A DNA stretch of 64,000 nt. Source: Chamaecrista fasciculata. Its lineage: Eukaryota > Streptophyta > Magnoliopsida > Fabales > Fabaceae. A program made the translations under genes and the position numbers. The stretch covers positions 458,346 to 522,345 of the forward strand of contig QANZ01004226.1 of the NCBI GenBank assembly GCA_003254925.1. The letters run 5' to 3'. The notes under the pieces were generated by a model that was not told where the DNA came from, did not search any database, and was given only the letters and a program-made list of their open reading frames with translations. Positions 51,596 through 62,051 of this stretch are shown here, in pieces. Position 1 is the stretch's first letter; every line of letters starts with the position of its first letter.

Positions 51596-53506
51596 TCAGG
51601 AGCACATTGCCTTCTCTAACACCTCCTGCAATTCCCCTTTCTGATATGCCTCTGTAACCAAACAAAACGTGAGGGAGGGCAAGTATTCCCAAAAGTCTTT
51701 GTTATTCTAATAGCAGATTGAACAGATTACTAATAAAATCACAATTTTTATTCTTTACAATCATCCTGGATCAGTTACAGTTACATTTAAGTCACGTATA
51801 CACAGCTAAGAAAATCTCAAAGAAATGTTAAAATATAGAATCTAGGAAAGTTAGGTTAATCATGGTAGATCACAGCATGACGATGGATCACTTAATCCAT
51901 AAAAGCTCTAGAACAGCGATAACCCATAAGGATCACTTTCACAGTTGTTAATGCAACAGGGCTGTCACTATACTTTTTTTTTTTTGGCCAGACTGTCACT
52001 ATACTTAACATATTATGTTTGAACTTTGAATTATTTGCCATTTGAATCAATCATAATTACTGTGCCCATCGGTCTTGTTTAAAGGATTACACCAGTGAGA
52101 TAAGCATCGGAGAATTAAGTTATTTTTAGTTCTAAAGGATTGGTCATAAAGCATTCAAGACAGCATTGAGTTATACTATGTATAAAATTCTTGATAGTTG
52201 ATGCCTTGAATTTGCATGTTATCTAAGTCCTTACTCATGCATCACAGATGCAAATCATGATTGAGGCAAAATTAGGTTTGGATTTGCATTTTGTCTACGT
52301 CCTTACTTATGTATTGCTGATGCAAATCATCATGATTGAGACAAAATTAAGTTTCAGTTCAATAAAAAAAAGAAGACAAAATTAAGTTGGATTATGCCCT
52401 GAAGAGTTCTAGCTCCTCAGAGCTCTAGTTTCTTTCTCTCTGTTTATATCCTTTTTCATCTGCTCTCTCTTTCAAACCCAAAAAAGTAAAAAGTCAATGT
52501 TTCAGCCAACCAAAGCTTGAACTCTCGACATCAAAGCCCAATTAAATTCAACAAAAGAAGTCAGGTAGACACAAATAGACATACCAACAGTGATATCACA
52601 GCCACCAAAGAACTCTCCATCGATGTAGAGTTGAGGAAAGGTTGGCCAGTTGGAATACTCCTTCAGTCCTTGGCGTAATAATTCGTTTTCCAGTATGTCT
52701 ATTGTCTCAAATGGCACATTGAGAGATTTCAATATTTGCACCACCGTGTTTGAAAATCCACACTGTGGAAAGTCTTTACTCCCTTTCATAAATAGAACCA
52801 CTTTATTTGAAGTAATAACTTTATCCAAGGTAGACTTCAGTTGTGGAGATAACGCTGGAAAATTTCATGTGTGCACCACAACAGAGACACGGAAAAGAAA
52901 AAAAAAATGGTGAGAAGATGACTATTCAAGTAGAGAAGATGACTCTAAATGAATCAAACCTATCGTATTTGTGCATGTGAAATAACAAATTATGCTATCA
53001 ATTGTATCGTGAAAAATCAATCCAACCCAATTAATTCTAGTCGAAATTCCACAGACAACATCGAATAATCTAGTTGAGGGTCAATCGAGACGTGTGAGTG
53101 GTACAATCAAGAACTCAGCAGTTAAGTGACAGTCAAAGAAATTGGCAGAAACCACAAATCTTGCAATTTAAGAATTCATCATATTGAATATTAAGAATCC
53201 CAAAGCAAACCCTATATGTATTCATGGAAATTGAGCAAGCAGAGGGATAAAAGCAAGGGAGTAGTAACCTAAAAAAGAAGAGAAAGCAAAGGAAGGATCA
53301 GAAAACGCCGTACCGGAGGAGCAACGAACGGTGAAGGTGGCGGTGGAGGAAGATGGCTTGGGTTTTGATGCGAAGAGGAATTTACGAGGAAGGGATAGAT
53401 TAGAGGGGCGAAAATACAGTATTTGGGATTTTGGTGAAAGGCGAGAATGAGAGTGCAAGGAACATGGCCGAAGCTGAAATTGGAAGGCCTTAACGCCACA
53501 AGACAT
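51596..53506 (-). CDS. GRXS14: Plastid monothiol (CGFS) glutaredoxin, GRXS14-like
   Basis: Three exons (minus): 53314..53506, 52585..52854, 51596..51651; 172 aa, all junctions in phase (phase 1 at both). The first about 62 residues are rich in Ser, Arg, Lys and Pro with no acidic residue, a chloroplast transit peptide. The glutaredoxin domain has the CGFS active site at 96-99 (KGSKDFPQCGFSNTVVQIL), the TFPQLY cis-Pro loop and GGCDIT glutathione-binding segment, and ends EKAMCS. Proteins of this type bind a 2Fe-2S cluster with glutathione and donate it in plastid Fe-S assembly. The second intron (51652-52584) holds two micro-retroposons and a tandem duplication. A MULE lies about 0.2 kb upstream of the start. 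Confidence 0.95.
51962..52006. mobile_element. Micro-retroposon E: 17-bp insert in a 14-bp duplication
   Basis: CTGTCACTATACTT at 51962-51975 is repeated exactly at 51993-52006. The insert is ten T followed by GGCCAGA; on the minus strand it reads TCTGGCC plus ten A. It lies in the second intron of the glutaredoxin gene and shares the GGCC-A(n) ending with inserts D and G. Confidence 0.65.
52210..52354. repeat. Diverged tandem duplication, about 72 bp, two copies
   Basis: The segment beginning TTTGCATGTTATCTAAG (about 52211-52279) is followed by a second copy beginning TTTGCATTTTGTCTACG (about 52283-52354), both ending in GATTGAG(G/A)CAAAATTA. The second copy supplied the target site of micro-retroposon F. 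Confidence 0.65.
52339..52388. mobile_element. Micro-retroposon F: 20-bp insert in a 15-bp duplication
   Basis: AGACAAAATTAAGTT at 52339-52353 is repeated exactly at 52374-52388. The insert (52354-52373) is TCAGTTCAAT followed by eight A and GA. It lies in the same glutaredoxin intron as insert E, about 0.35 kb away. Confidence 0.6.
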
Positions 53507-53712
53507 CTTTCAGATTCGTATGCTCACTCTAATTTCCCACACAAACTTCGTTTGTAAATTGCAATCAGGTTTTTTCTTTTTCTAACTTGCTTATACTCAA
53601 CAAAGTCAAAAATATCTGTAGTGGCTGTTATTATTTGGCATTTTTATCAGTTTTCGGAGCTACCAAACCACCCATTACACCATCCAGAATCCAGAATAAT
53701 TAAAAAAAGAAA

Positions 53713-54154
53713 GGCTAAAATACACTTTTGGTCTCATAACTTTTGCTAAGGTCTCAATTTAGTCTCGTAACTTTTTTTGTTACACTTTTGGTTCCATATC
53801 TTTTGCTCAAGTTGCAGATTTGGTCCCGTGTTACAGTTTTGGTCCCATATCTTTGGGTCATGTTGCAGAATTGGTCTCATATCTTTGGGTCGGATTGCAG
53901 AATTGGTCCTATATCTTTAGGTCAGATATAGCATAGGTCCTATATCTTTGGAACAGGTGGGACTGACGGTGAAATTTTTTGCAAAAATATGGGACTAATT
54001 CTGCAACTTGATCAAAAGATATGAGACCAAAAGTGGTACGGGACCAAATCTGTAACTTTTTGCAAAGATATGAGACCAAAAGTGCAACAAAAAAAGTTAT
54101 AGAACCAAATTGAAACTTGAGCAAAAGTTATAGGACTAAAAGTGCACTTTGACC
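53713..54154. mobile_element. Mutator-like fold-back element upstream of GRXS14
   Basis: A 442-bp element with a perfect 9-bp duplication AAAAAGAAA (53704-53712 and 54155-54163). The ends are GGCTAAAATACACTTTTGG and, on the other strand, GGTCAAAGTGCACTTTTAG. The body is built from 'TTTGGTCCCATATCTTT' modules in inverted order. It is non-autonomous. It lies 206 bp before the glutaredoxin start codon and so sits in its promoter region. Confidence 0.8.
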
Positions 54155-54567
54155 AAAAAGAAAAAACACTAAACTCAAGCATCTACCAGTACCATTCTAC
54201 TGTATGATATTATTTGCATTATTGGGTAAGCAAATCCAATTGTGCATGTGAATGATACTCGGTTTTTTTTTTATCTCACTAGTATTTAGAGTTTATACTT
54301 TAAGACCCAAAATCCAAATCTTTCTGTTAGACTCTTAGTGCATGCCTAGGTCCGTTAACTCCCACTGATCCATTGTACAGCCTAATTGGTAATTAATGAT
54401 TAGGAGGCCTAAATACATCAGTGCTCATGAAACTTTTTCAATTTCGCGATTTATGGAGTGATGATGATTTTATTTCAAGATGTTACTTTAGGACTTAATT
54501 GGAAGTTTTAGAGTGTGGTGAAGTGGTCATTAATATGAGGAGATAAGTGAATTAGATAAATCATTCC

Positions 54568-55110
54568 ATTAGTTGTTCTAAATAGGCCTTAAAGCCTCTC
54601 CTTTCTAAAGAGAAAATCCTCTATGTCGTGAGAGTTTTGTTGAGTGAAGCTTTGGGCCGTCGCTGAGACAGCGGCGGCGACCCTCTCTCTAGTTATAGAG
54701 TTTTGTGGCGACAACGTTCTGGATCAGGGTTCCCATGGCGACGTTCTGTGGCGGCGAATCTGGACTAGGCATTCTATGACGGCTTTTGGCTTCCAGAGCG
54801 GCTTCCTTATAGCGTCGTTTCGTTTTATTATCTTATTATTATTGCTTTGAGTCTGTTTATGTCTTTTTTTAGACAACCATTGGGGTTGTTGGATCCGCTA
54901 ACTTAACAATTGATTATCTTGCCAATTTGTCTAAAACGAGCCTTCGTCAGTTGATATCATGTCTAGTGTGATATCATGTCTAGTGTTACTGTTTATACTA
55001 GGGAGAAATTGGCTATTTTTACTTTGTTTTCGTTTGTATTATGCTTGGCTTTGTCTTACCTTTGAATAAATTATATTATGTTTCAAGCAAAAAAAAAAAA
55101 AAAACATTCC
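54568..55110 (+). mobile_element. Retroposon 3' portion with A tail (LINE- or SINE-like)
   Basis: A GC-rich stretch (about 54620-54820) is followed by T-rich sequence ending in TTTGAATAAATTATATTATG, then TTCAAGC and a run of about 17 A. This layout resembles the 3' end of a plant LINE transcript. Upstream ATCATTCC (near 54560-54567) resembles the ATCATTCC after the tail in the second copy, a possible short target duplication. There is no recognisable reverse-transcriptase frame, so the copy is truncated if it is a LINE. The 5' limit is uncertain. Confidence 0.45.
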
Positions 55111-55420
55111 CTCATTAAACCCACAAGCAATNGTTTTATTATCTTATTATTATTGCTTTGAGTCTGTTTATGTCTTTTTTTAGACAACCATTGGGGTTGT
55201 TGGATCCGCTAACTTAACAGTTGATTATCTTGCCAATTTGTCTAAAACGAGCCTTCGTCAGTTGATATCATGTCTAGTGTGACTGTTTATACTAGGGAGA
55301 AATTGACTATTTTTACTTTGTTTTCGTTTGTATTATGCTTGGCTTTGCCTTACCTTTGAATAAATTATATTATGTTTCAAGCAAAAAAAAAATCATTCCC
55401 TCATTAAACCCACAAGCAAT
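54822..55420. repeat. Tandem duplication of about 0.3 kb centred on a single N
   Basis: Bases 54822-55131 recur at 55133-55420, separated by the lone ambiguous base at 55132. The copies run from GTTTTATTATCTTATTATTA to CACAAGCAAT and include the A tail and the 3' flank of the retroposon. They differ by a few substitutions, one extra 15-bp repeat in copy 1 and A-run length. Because the flank is also duplicated, this is not a second retroposition. It is either a real tandem duplication or two contig ends (or alleles) joined at the N. Confidence 0.75.
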
Positions 55421-55476
55421 AAATCCCTAAACCACCTCACCTTACCTCACATCACTCCTAAAACATCCTCCCAATC

Positions 55477-57450
55477 GGGAACGGATCCTCAGCAGTTCTA
55501 AGCCATGGAGTTCTTGTGGAGTTCGTCCAATCTCATCCATTCATATAATCAACACATCTTATCTTGCCACGTCATAAAATTAAAACCCACCATCTTTAAT
55601 TTTTTCCTCCGTCTCCATCCAAAACAACATCTTCCCTCCCCATTACACAAAAACATCACCTAACAAATCTCATCCAGCATCATCGCATCCCATTCTCGAA
55701 ACTTTTCGATCAATCCATCCATTTCTTGCTATGTTCAAACTAGCAGCAAGTGAGAGTTTCTGTAGCTTTTATTTCTATTCTAGCCTCTAGTGGTGAGTGG
55801 TGACTTGGTGCAACATATAAGCTCCCAAAATTCAATCATAAAAGCAGAATTTTTGCTTTTGAATTTCTATAAAGAATAAAAGGAGGACTGTTCAGTTTAT
55901 AAGGAGATCAGTTTTGTTTTGTTTTTTAAATTAATTATTCATCTTGTGAAAGGGAAATCCAAATGGCAAAGCAAGATGAAGTTTTTTCTTTCTACCTTGT
56001 TTTGTTCATTCAAATAGAATGAAAGTTGCTGTTGCTTTCTTTTGTTTTTTGACCATCATATGTTTTTTCTTATTGAAAATTGTCTTGTGATTGTAAAATG
56101 GATGTTATTTAGTTAGGATTACACAAGAAATTCTTGTTTGAAATGATGCCCTCAAGGTATTTGATGATATGCCTCAATGATTAACTTGTAATCTTTCTCT
56201 TTTGTTCTCTAGATCTTCAAGAAATGGGAGGATGAAGAAAATTTCAATATTCATGAATCTAACAAAGCAAGAAGTGGGACGAAGGAGAAACTCTCAACAT
56301 CCATGAAATCTACAAAACTAGCAATGGAAGGATGAAGAAATGCTAAACATTGAATCTGAATGTAATAGGACAATTATTAGCAATGTAGTAATTTTGCATC
56401 ATTGAAGTATTCAACATTGAGATGTAGTAGGTAAGACAATGCTGAATATATTGTAATTGAAACACTAAATTGTAATACAATCAGATTTTCCATGAGTTGG
56501 CTTGAATTTTGGTTCAATTGTCAATTTAGCAGGTCCAAATAAGCTAAGATGATCAATCCAAATAAGCTAAGATGATCAATTAGCATATATAAAAGCAATA
56601 ACTAAAACCTCATACATGTATACAAATATTGACAATTGAACTAAAATTCACTCAACTCTCATTTTATTGTAATTTTCAATTCACTCAACTCTCATTTTAC
56701 TGTCATTTTCATTCCTCAACTATAGCAGGATAAGCCAATTTGTATTGTGTATATATATATATATTTAACCATAATATGTGTTTTAGTTGACAATTTTTGT
56801 CTCATGTCTTCTGCAAAAATATTGTCCAGTGGAGGGGATTCAATTTTATGGGTCATCCTTGCGAAAACTTGTAGGATTTTGGGATACTTTGATCTAGATG
56901 CCTCATGAGATTCTACACATAGATAATGGACAAGATTTGGGCTTTATCTATTAGCTTTTTCTTCTTTTCTTTTCCCATCTCTCTCTCTCTATTAGCTTTA
57001 CATTCTGGAAGGCAAGGCTACACGTATATAGTAGGGACTAGGGACTTCATAATAAATCTATGAAGAAACTGCACCAAAAGATCACTACATATTATCTAAT
57101 ATATTAAATTAAAGATCACTTCATAATAAATCTCTGCTCACGAAGCTTTCTGCATGAGAAACAGAGCCCGTATATGTCCACCATAGCAGAACAATCGATT
57201 AATGGTGATTTTTAGAATTACAAAACATAAGGGAACATGAAAAGACTATCGCCATTGCCCAATAGTGATCACTGAGTAGGAAAAAAGAGGAAGATGTTGT
57301 TCTCGGTGGAGCAGAGGAGAAAAAAAAAAGATGTGCATTTCAATTAATTTGATGATGTGGCAAGATAGGATGACTTGATTATATGAATGGATGAGATTAG
57401 AGGAACTCCACAAGAACTCCACCCCTTGGAACTGCTGAAGATCCGGTCCC
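55477..57450. mobile_element. 2-kb Mutator-like element, second family
   Basis: A 1974-bp element with a perfect 9-bp duplication CTCCCAATC (55468-55476 and 57451-57459). The ends GGGAACGGATCCTCAGCAG and, inverted, GGGACCGGATCTTCAGCAG begin arms of about 190 bp. The termini differ from the GGTC-module elements elsewhere in the window. The 1.6-kb interior is AT-rich, with a short tandem repeat at about 56530-56580 (two units containing AAATAAGCTAAGATGATCAA), and has no transposase frame. It is non-autonomous; I cannot tell whether the interior came from a host gene. Confidence 0.85.
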
Positions 57451-57836
57451 CTCCCAATCAACCCATTGGTTGCATGTATTTATCATTATCTTAGCTAATT
57501 TTTAAGATATCTAAGCACAAAACCCAATAAATTTTCATTTGAAATTACAACTCAAAAAGTTTCCTCAATAATCATGTCCGTGTTAGCAAGAGTCCTGGCA
57601 GCCATAAAAATCATGTTTACTTCTTTTCATGCCTCTTACAACCACACTCGTAGTTAAGAGGTCCCACGATCGGTGGGGATCAATGACTCATTTCAATAAT
57701 GCACAATTTTTAATTGAATAAACAATCTGAAGTTTTGCTTGCTTATATATTATTTCCCTTGCCATGGGGCCTAGGAGACCAGCGTATTTATGACTAAAAA
57801 AAAGAGAGAATATAGGCTTTAACATGAAATGAGCTT

Positions 57837-60800
57837 TTATTGATCTCCATCTGCTGTGATATCAATCCCCATTACGGACAGTTCCTCACGCAATGAATTA
57901 GCATTCTTGAAATGTATACCTCTGATGCCAACTTCAATTGCGGCCTCTACATTTTTCACCCTGAAAGAAAAAAAAAAAGAATTCATGCCCACGTTAGCAT
58001 AAAATAAGTTAGCCAATTTGACTAAATTCAACTCTTCCAGTCTAATCCGTCTCACTGTGCTCATTCAGAACATTTATTTGTCGCAGAAAGCAACAGTTTT
58101 TTTATCTGATGATTTTGGGAACTTTTTCGAAAACAAATCATGGTTAAAATTTAAGAGCAAGAACCTGTCATCAATGAAAATACAATTCGGTGGATCAACT
58201 TCAAGATGCCTAAAAACTTCCTTATAGAATTCCGGATCAGGCTTTCTCTTTCCTGAAAAACATGATAAATGGATCTTTTAGCATATAAGGTTAGCATGGC
58301 GAAATTATTAAAGTTTCAAACTCAACCGTCGCTAAATGCTAATCAAACAATAAGAACAACAAGAAACAAGTACAATTATAAGTTTGTCCCGATTCTCTTT
58401 AGGCAACAACAAATAAAAAAAGGGATCAACATAAGGGGCACATCGATAGTAGGTGAGAGAGGGGAAAGCCTAAAGTAGAATGTCAGGTTATGCAATATAC
58501 CATTTGTACACGAACAAAATGTCCAGGATAAATATTTTGATAGTTTTAACTTGTCTTCAATCAACTGGTACCTACAATACAAAAAATTCTGAAACATTGA
58601 AACAAAAAGCAAATAAGAAATCACAAGAGAAGAAAAACCGTTGTACCATATGGGATAGTTCGTAAATGCATGGATCTCGTAGTTATTTTGCTTCAAGGCA
58701 AGAAGCAATTCATCCATGCCTTCAATATAGGAATATCCATTACTCATACAAGTTTTGAGGCCTGTCATCGACACCCACAAGCAAGCCATCAGCTTCATCA
58801 ATTTCAGGGTGGGCTGGGGGTGGGATTTAGCACAAATACGCAAGATATACATTTGAAGCACACTTCAAGAGAGTAGAGATGAACTGGTGAACCACATTTC
58901 AACCCACAGGAAAATCATCCCTCTCAAAGGAAGCCAAGATGTTTGGAGTTTAAATAATATGCTTGTCCCCAAGGAAGCCAATTTGTAACTTTCTTTATCA
59001 GCTTGATCTTCTATATTAAAATGTTGAAATATGTATGTTACGATTCTTATACATACCAGGCTACCAGCAAATGTGTATAATCAAGAACTTGAAAACCCCC
59101 GCCCCCGCTAAAAATAGAAGTTATTTTCAATGTGCCAAATAAATTTAGTGACACAACGTCAATCTGTTTACTAAACACATGACTTGTACTATAAGATCAG
59201 ACTTTAGACAAAAGAACTTCAGGCCAACCTTCTAAATCAAAGTGTCTTCCGTCTTTAAAAAATATGCGTGCTAGCTCCATCTGGAAGAAAATGACAAAGA
59301 CTGCTAAGAACAACGTTGAGAGAAAAAATAAACTATTAAACCATTTTATGCAGAAGATTTGAGAAAAGAGGAAGATCAATTAAGAATAACAAAAATACAA
59401 CCCCTAATCCACTGTACCCCAGAGAAATTCCAATTATCAAATGGTTGTAGGCTTCTAGTAGAACAAGAAAAACTCATATCTAAAGGAAGCATCATATATC
59501 CAAGTGATGAATGTAGAGCTTGCTGTTTTAAAGGGAAAGGTTTGTAGAGGTTTGCTTAGATTTTTAAAATAGAGAGGATTTCATAATTGACTTAACAGGT
59601 CCAATGAAGTTTGGAGTATATTGCTAAAAATGTCAAAAGATTATAAATATACCACAATAAAAGTAACAAGGTCAACAAAACATCAAGAATGACTTCCATA
59701 GAACCTTCAATATCTTAGCAATAAACATTATAAATATCACATAGTTTAACACATTTAAAAGTTGTTAGGCTTCAGGCCAAAAAAAAAGTTGTTAGGCAGA
59801 CAGTGAACCAAGGACTATATATAGATACCAGACTTCACAGCAAATGCTATCACGAGCCAATAACTCACTTGTTTTTGGTCATTTTATCCCTTCGACTGGT
59901 GCATCCTACATGTACACAATTTGGTTTTAAGTTGAAATATGTAAATCATGAGTTGGATTTTCCATATCAAACCAATATAATCATTACATAATTTTCATTT
60001 GTAGTTCCACCACCATGACTAGATCTATAAACTTCAAAAAAGATATCAAAAGATAGAAAGAAGATTGCAAATTCAAAACCAGATCAATATTTCTAGTTTC
60101 AACCCTAGTGTCCAGGAAAAGGAAGAAAAGATACTTGTGACTTAAGTGCTAAATAAGACAGGAGGCTACACTGCAAGCTAAGAGGACAAGATTACAACTG
60201 GTCCTTGCAAGAGAAACTGAAGTTGGGGAGATTTATGGATAATAAATTGGTAATGATTGAGAATTTGGTGATGCCAATCAACAATACTGTCAATTCTCTA
60301 GGTTCTGAATGCTGAGAAATATTTATAAGGCAGTATTTAAAGTGGAAAGTGGTAGCTGACCCCTTGAATGCATGAGAAGATGTGAGCTATAGATTGAGAT
60401 CTACATTAAGTGCACACAGACATCATAGCCTGAAACTCGTGTCGATACCCTGCTACAAGTGATTATGGAGGTTTACTTGTATGAAGGCACCATCATCCAA
60501 TCCTTCCAAGTCACTGTTGTAGAATGTTCCTTTTGAGGGGAAACATTGATCTAGTCTATGGAATCCATGTTCATGTCTACAACTCAAATGAAGTTTTATG
60601 AGGTTTTAATGTGATTTGCCTTGGGAGGTTGACTAAAACCAGGGCAGCCTGCATGACAGACAGACTCTTGCTAGCCAGAGATTAAAAATCAAATACCCAG
60701 GATGAAACTACCTCAAGACTCAAGTATTCTTTTGGGCCAATCGCTTGAGCCATGATAAGGTATTTGTTCCTTGGGAGGTAATTTCACAAAGGAATAATTC

Positions 60801-62051
60801 TTTAGGTAGGCCTGACTAGCCTAAGGTGAATACTGTGGGTTGAATACCTCTGTTTAGGCATTTCGCAAGGACAGAGATAAATTGGAAGCATAATATGTTT
60901 CTGGTTTCTAGTTTCTACCAAGATTAACTAGGTCTAACAAACCAAACTTATTGAAAGAACAAAGTGGAATTGCAACTCATTGAACATTTGACATTGCTAA
61001 GCATTCTACTCCACAAATATAATATATATATATATATATCCTGATTCAGAATTTATTAAGGACATAGGTGAATTAATAACCCATCTTCAAATCATCTATA
61101 TTTGCCAAAACTTAAGCATATATAAGTGGTGGATTTGAACAACCCCAAGTAACAAAGCAATGAAGGATCTTAAAGAAACCAAAAGCATAGACCGCATGCA
61201 CTTTAAGATAAATGGAGGAAATTATGCCTACCATGACTTATAGTTGTTTAAAAGCAGTGAGAGCTTATGCTCAGCAGTCAGCACAAGATGAGCTTATATT
61301 AATTTCAATTTCTCTTCCTAGTTTTCATCACTGCAAAATATGAAAGATGGCCATAGCAACACAATAGAACTCATGATTCTCTCACGTATACTTTTTCTCT
61401 GAATTTATGTTTTACCTCATCAATTATTCCCTTTTCAAACTCCATCCACGCAGTCGGGTGCTTGCATTCTATCAGTTCCTTCAAAGTCATTCTGAACATG
61501 AAATAACTATACGATTACCGACATGGTTTATCACTTGAAGCAGAAACCTGATAGTTGACTAAGTTTTGATACGGCAGTTGTGCCAATGTTGATTAAGAAC
61601 AAGCAAATTAGTAGATTGAGCATGGAACATTCAGCAATTTTCTAGTTATTACTACTGAAATTTTGACCCGGTTATAGATTTCAGCAACCAAATGTAACAG
61701 AAAGAACAGCCGAGTACAAAATTCAGCAACCTAAATATTGAGAAATGACTTGGCGAAAAAAAAAAGTATCGGAGCTCAAATTAAATGCCTGAACAGTTGA
61801 AAAGGAACCAGAGGTTGATGTTACCCGAAGAAAGCAGGAACGTCTTGATAAAACGGATCGCGAACAATGGTGTCCATGATATCAAATAGCAGTATGGGAA
61901 GCTTCCTTTCAGTGTTAGGGGTGGCGGTTGAGGAAGCGGTTCGGATTTTGGCCATTTTTTGTGGCTGCAAATTGAGGAACATATTTGGGTAGAGAGAGAG
62001 TCTTGGATGAAAATAGATTGAGGGTGCTCGCAAAGGGACGACGATCACCAT
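57837..62051 (-). CDS. FHY1: HAD-family phosphatase, plastid FMN hydrolase type
   Basis: Seven exons (minus): 61825..62051, 61416..61491, 59229..59280, 58647..58761, 58501..58571, 58165..58252, 57837..57960; 250 aa, all phases closing. HAD motifs: motif I LLFDIMDT with Asp57 and Asp60, motif II AFTNYP, motif III Lys in GKRKPDPEFY, motif IV FIDDR. The cap region has HPTAWMEFEKG and FFKDGRHFDLEGLK, which match the Arabidopsis At1g79790 type, a chloroplast enzyme that dephosphorylates FMN to riboflavin. The N-terminus (1 to about 45) is basic with Ser/Thr and no acidic residue until Glu48, as in a transit peptide; Met33 is an alternative start. The substrate is assigned by family resemblance. 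Intron 2 is 2.1 kb and holds micro-retroposon G. Confidence 0.88.
59757..59797. mobile_element. Micro-retroposon G: 13-bp insert in a 14-bp duplication
   Basis: AAAAGTTGTTAGGC at 59757-59770 is repeated exactly at 59784-59797. The insert between is TTCAGGCC followed by A residues (some of the A run is shared with the duplication). Its sequence is nearly the same as insert D read on the minus strand. It lies in intron 2 of the HAD phosphatase gene. Confidence 0.65.

Larger units (their letters stand above)
53507..57836. other. Repeat-rich intergenic region between GRXS14 and the HAD gene
   Basis: This holds the glutaredoxin promoter, two Mutator-like elements and a retroposon 3' end with an adjoining duplication, each listed separately. 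Between them (54155-54560 and 57451-57836) I see no gene. The frame at 54644-54850 lies in the GC-rich part of the retroposon and is not called. Confidence 0.55.

Noticed and set aside
54644-54850. Plus-strand frame of 68 aa in GC-rich sequence
   Set aside because: It lies inside the retroposon 3' portion and does not resemble a known protein.
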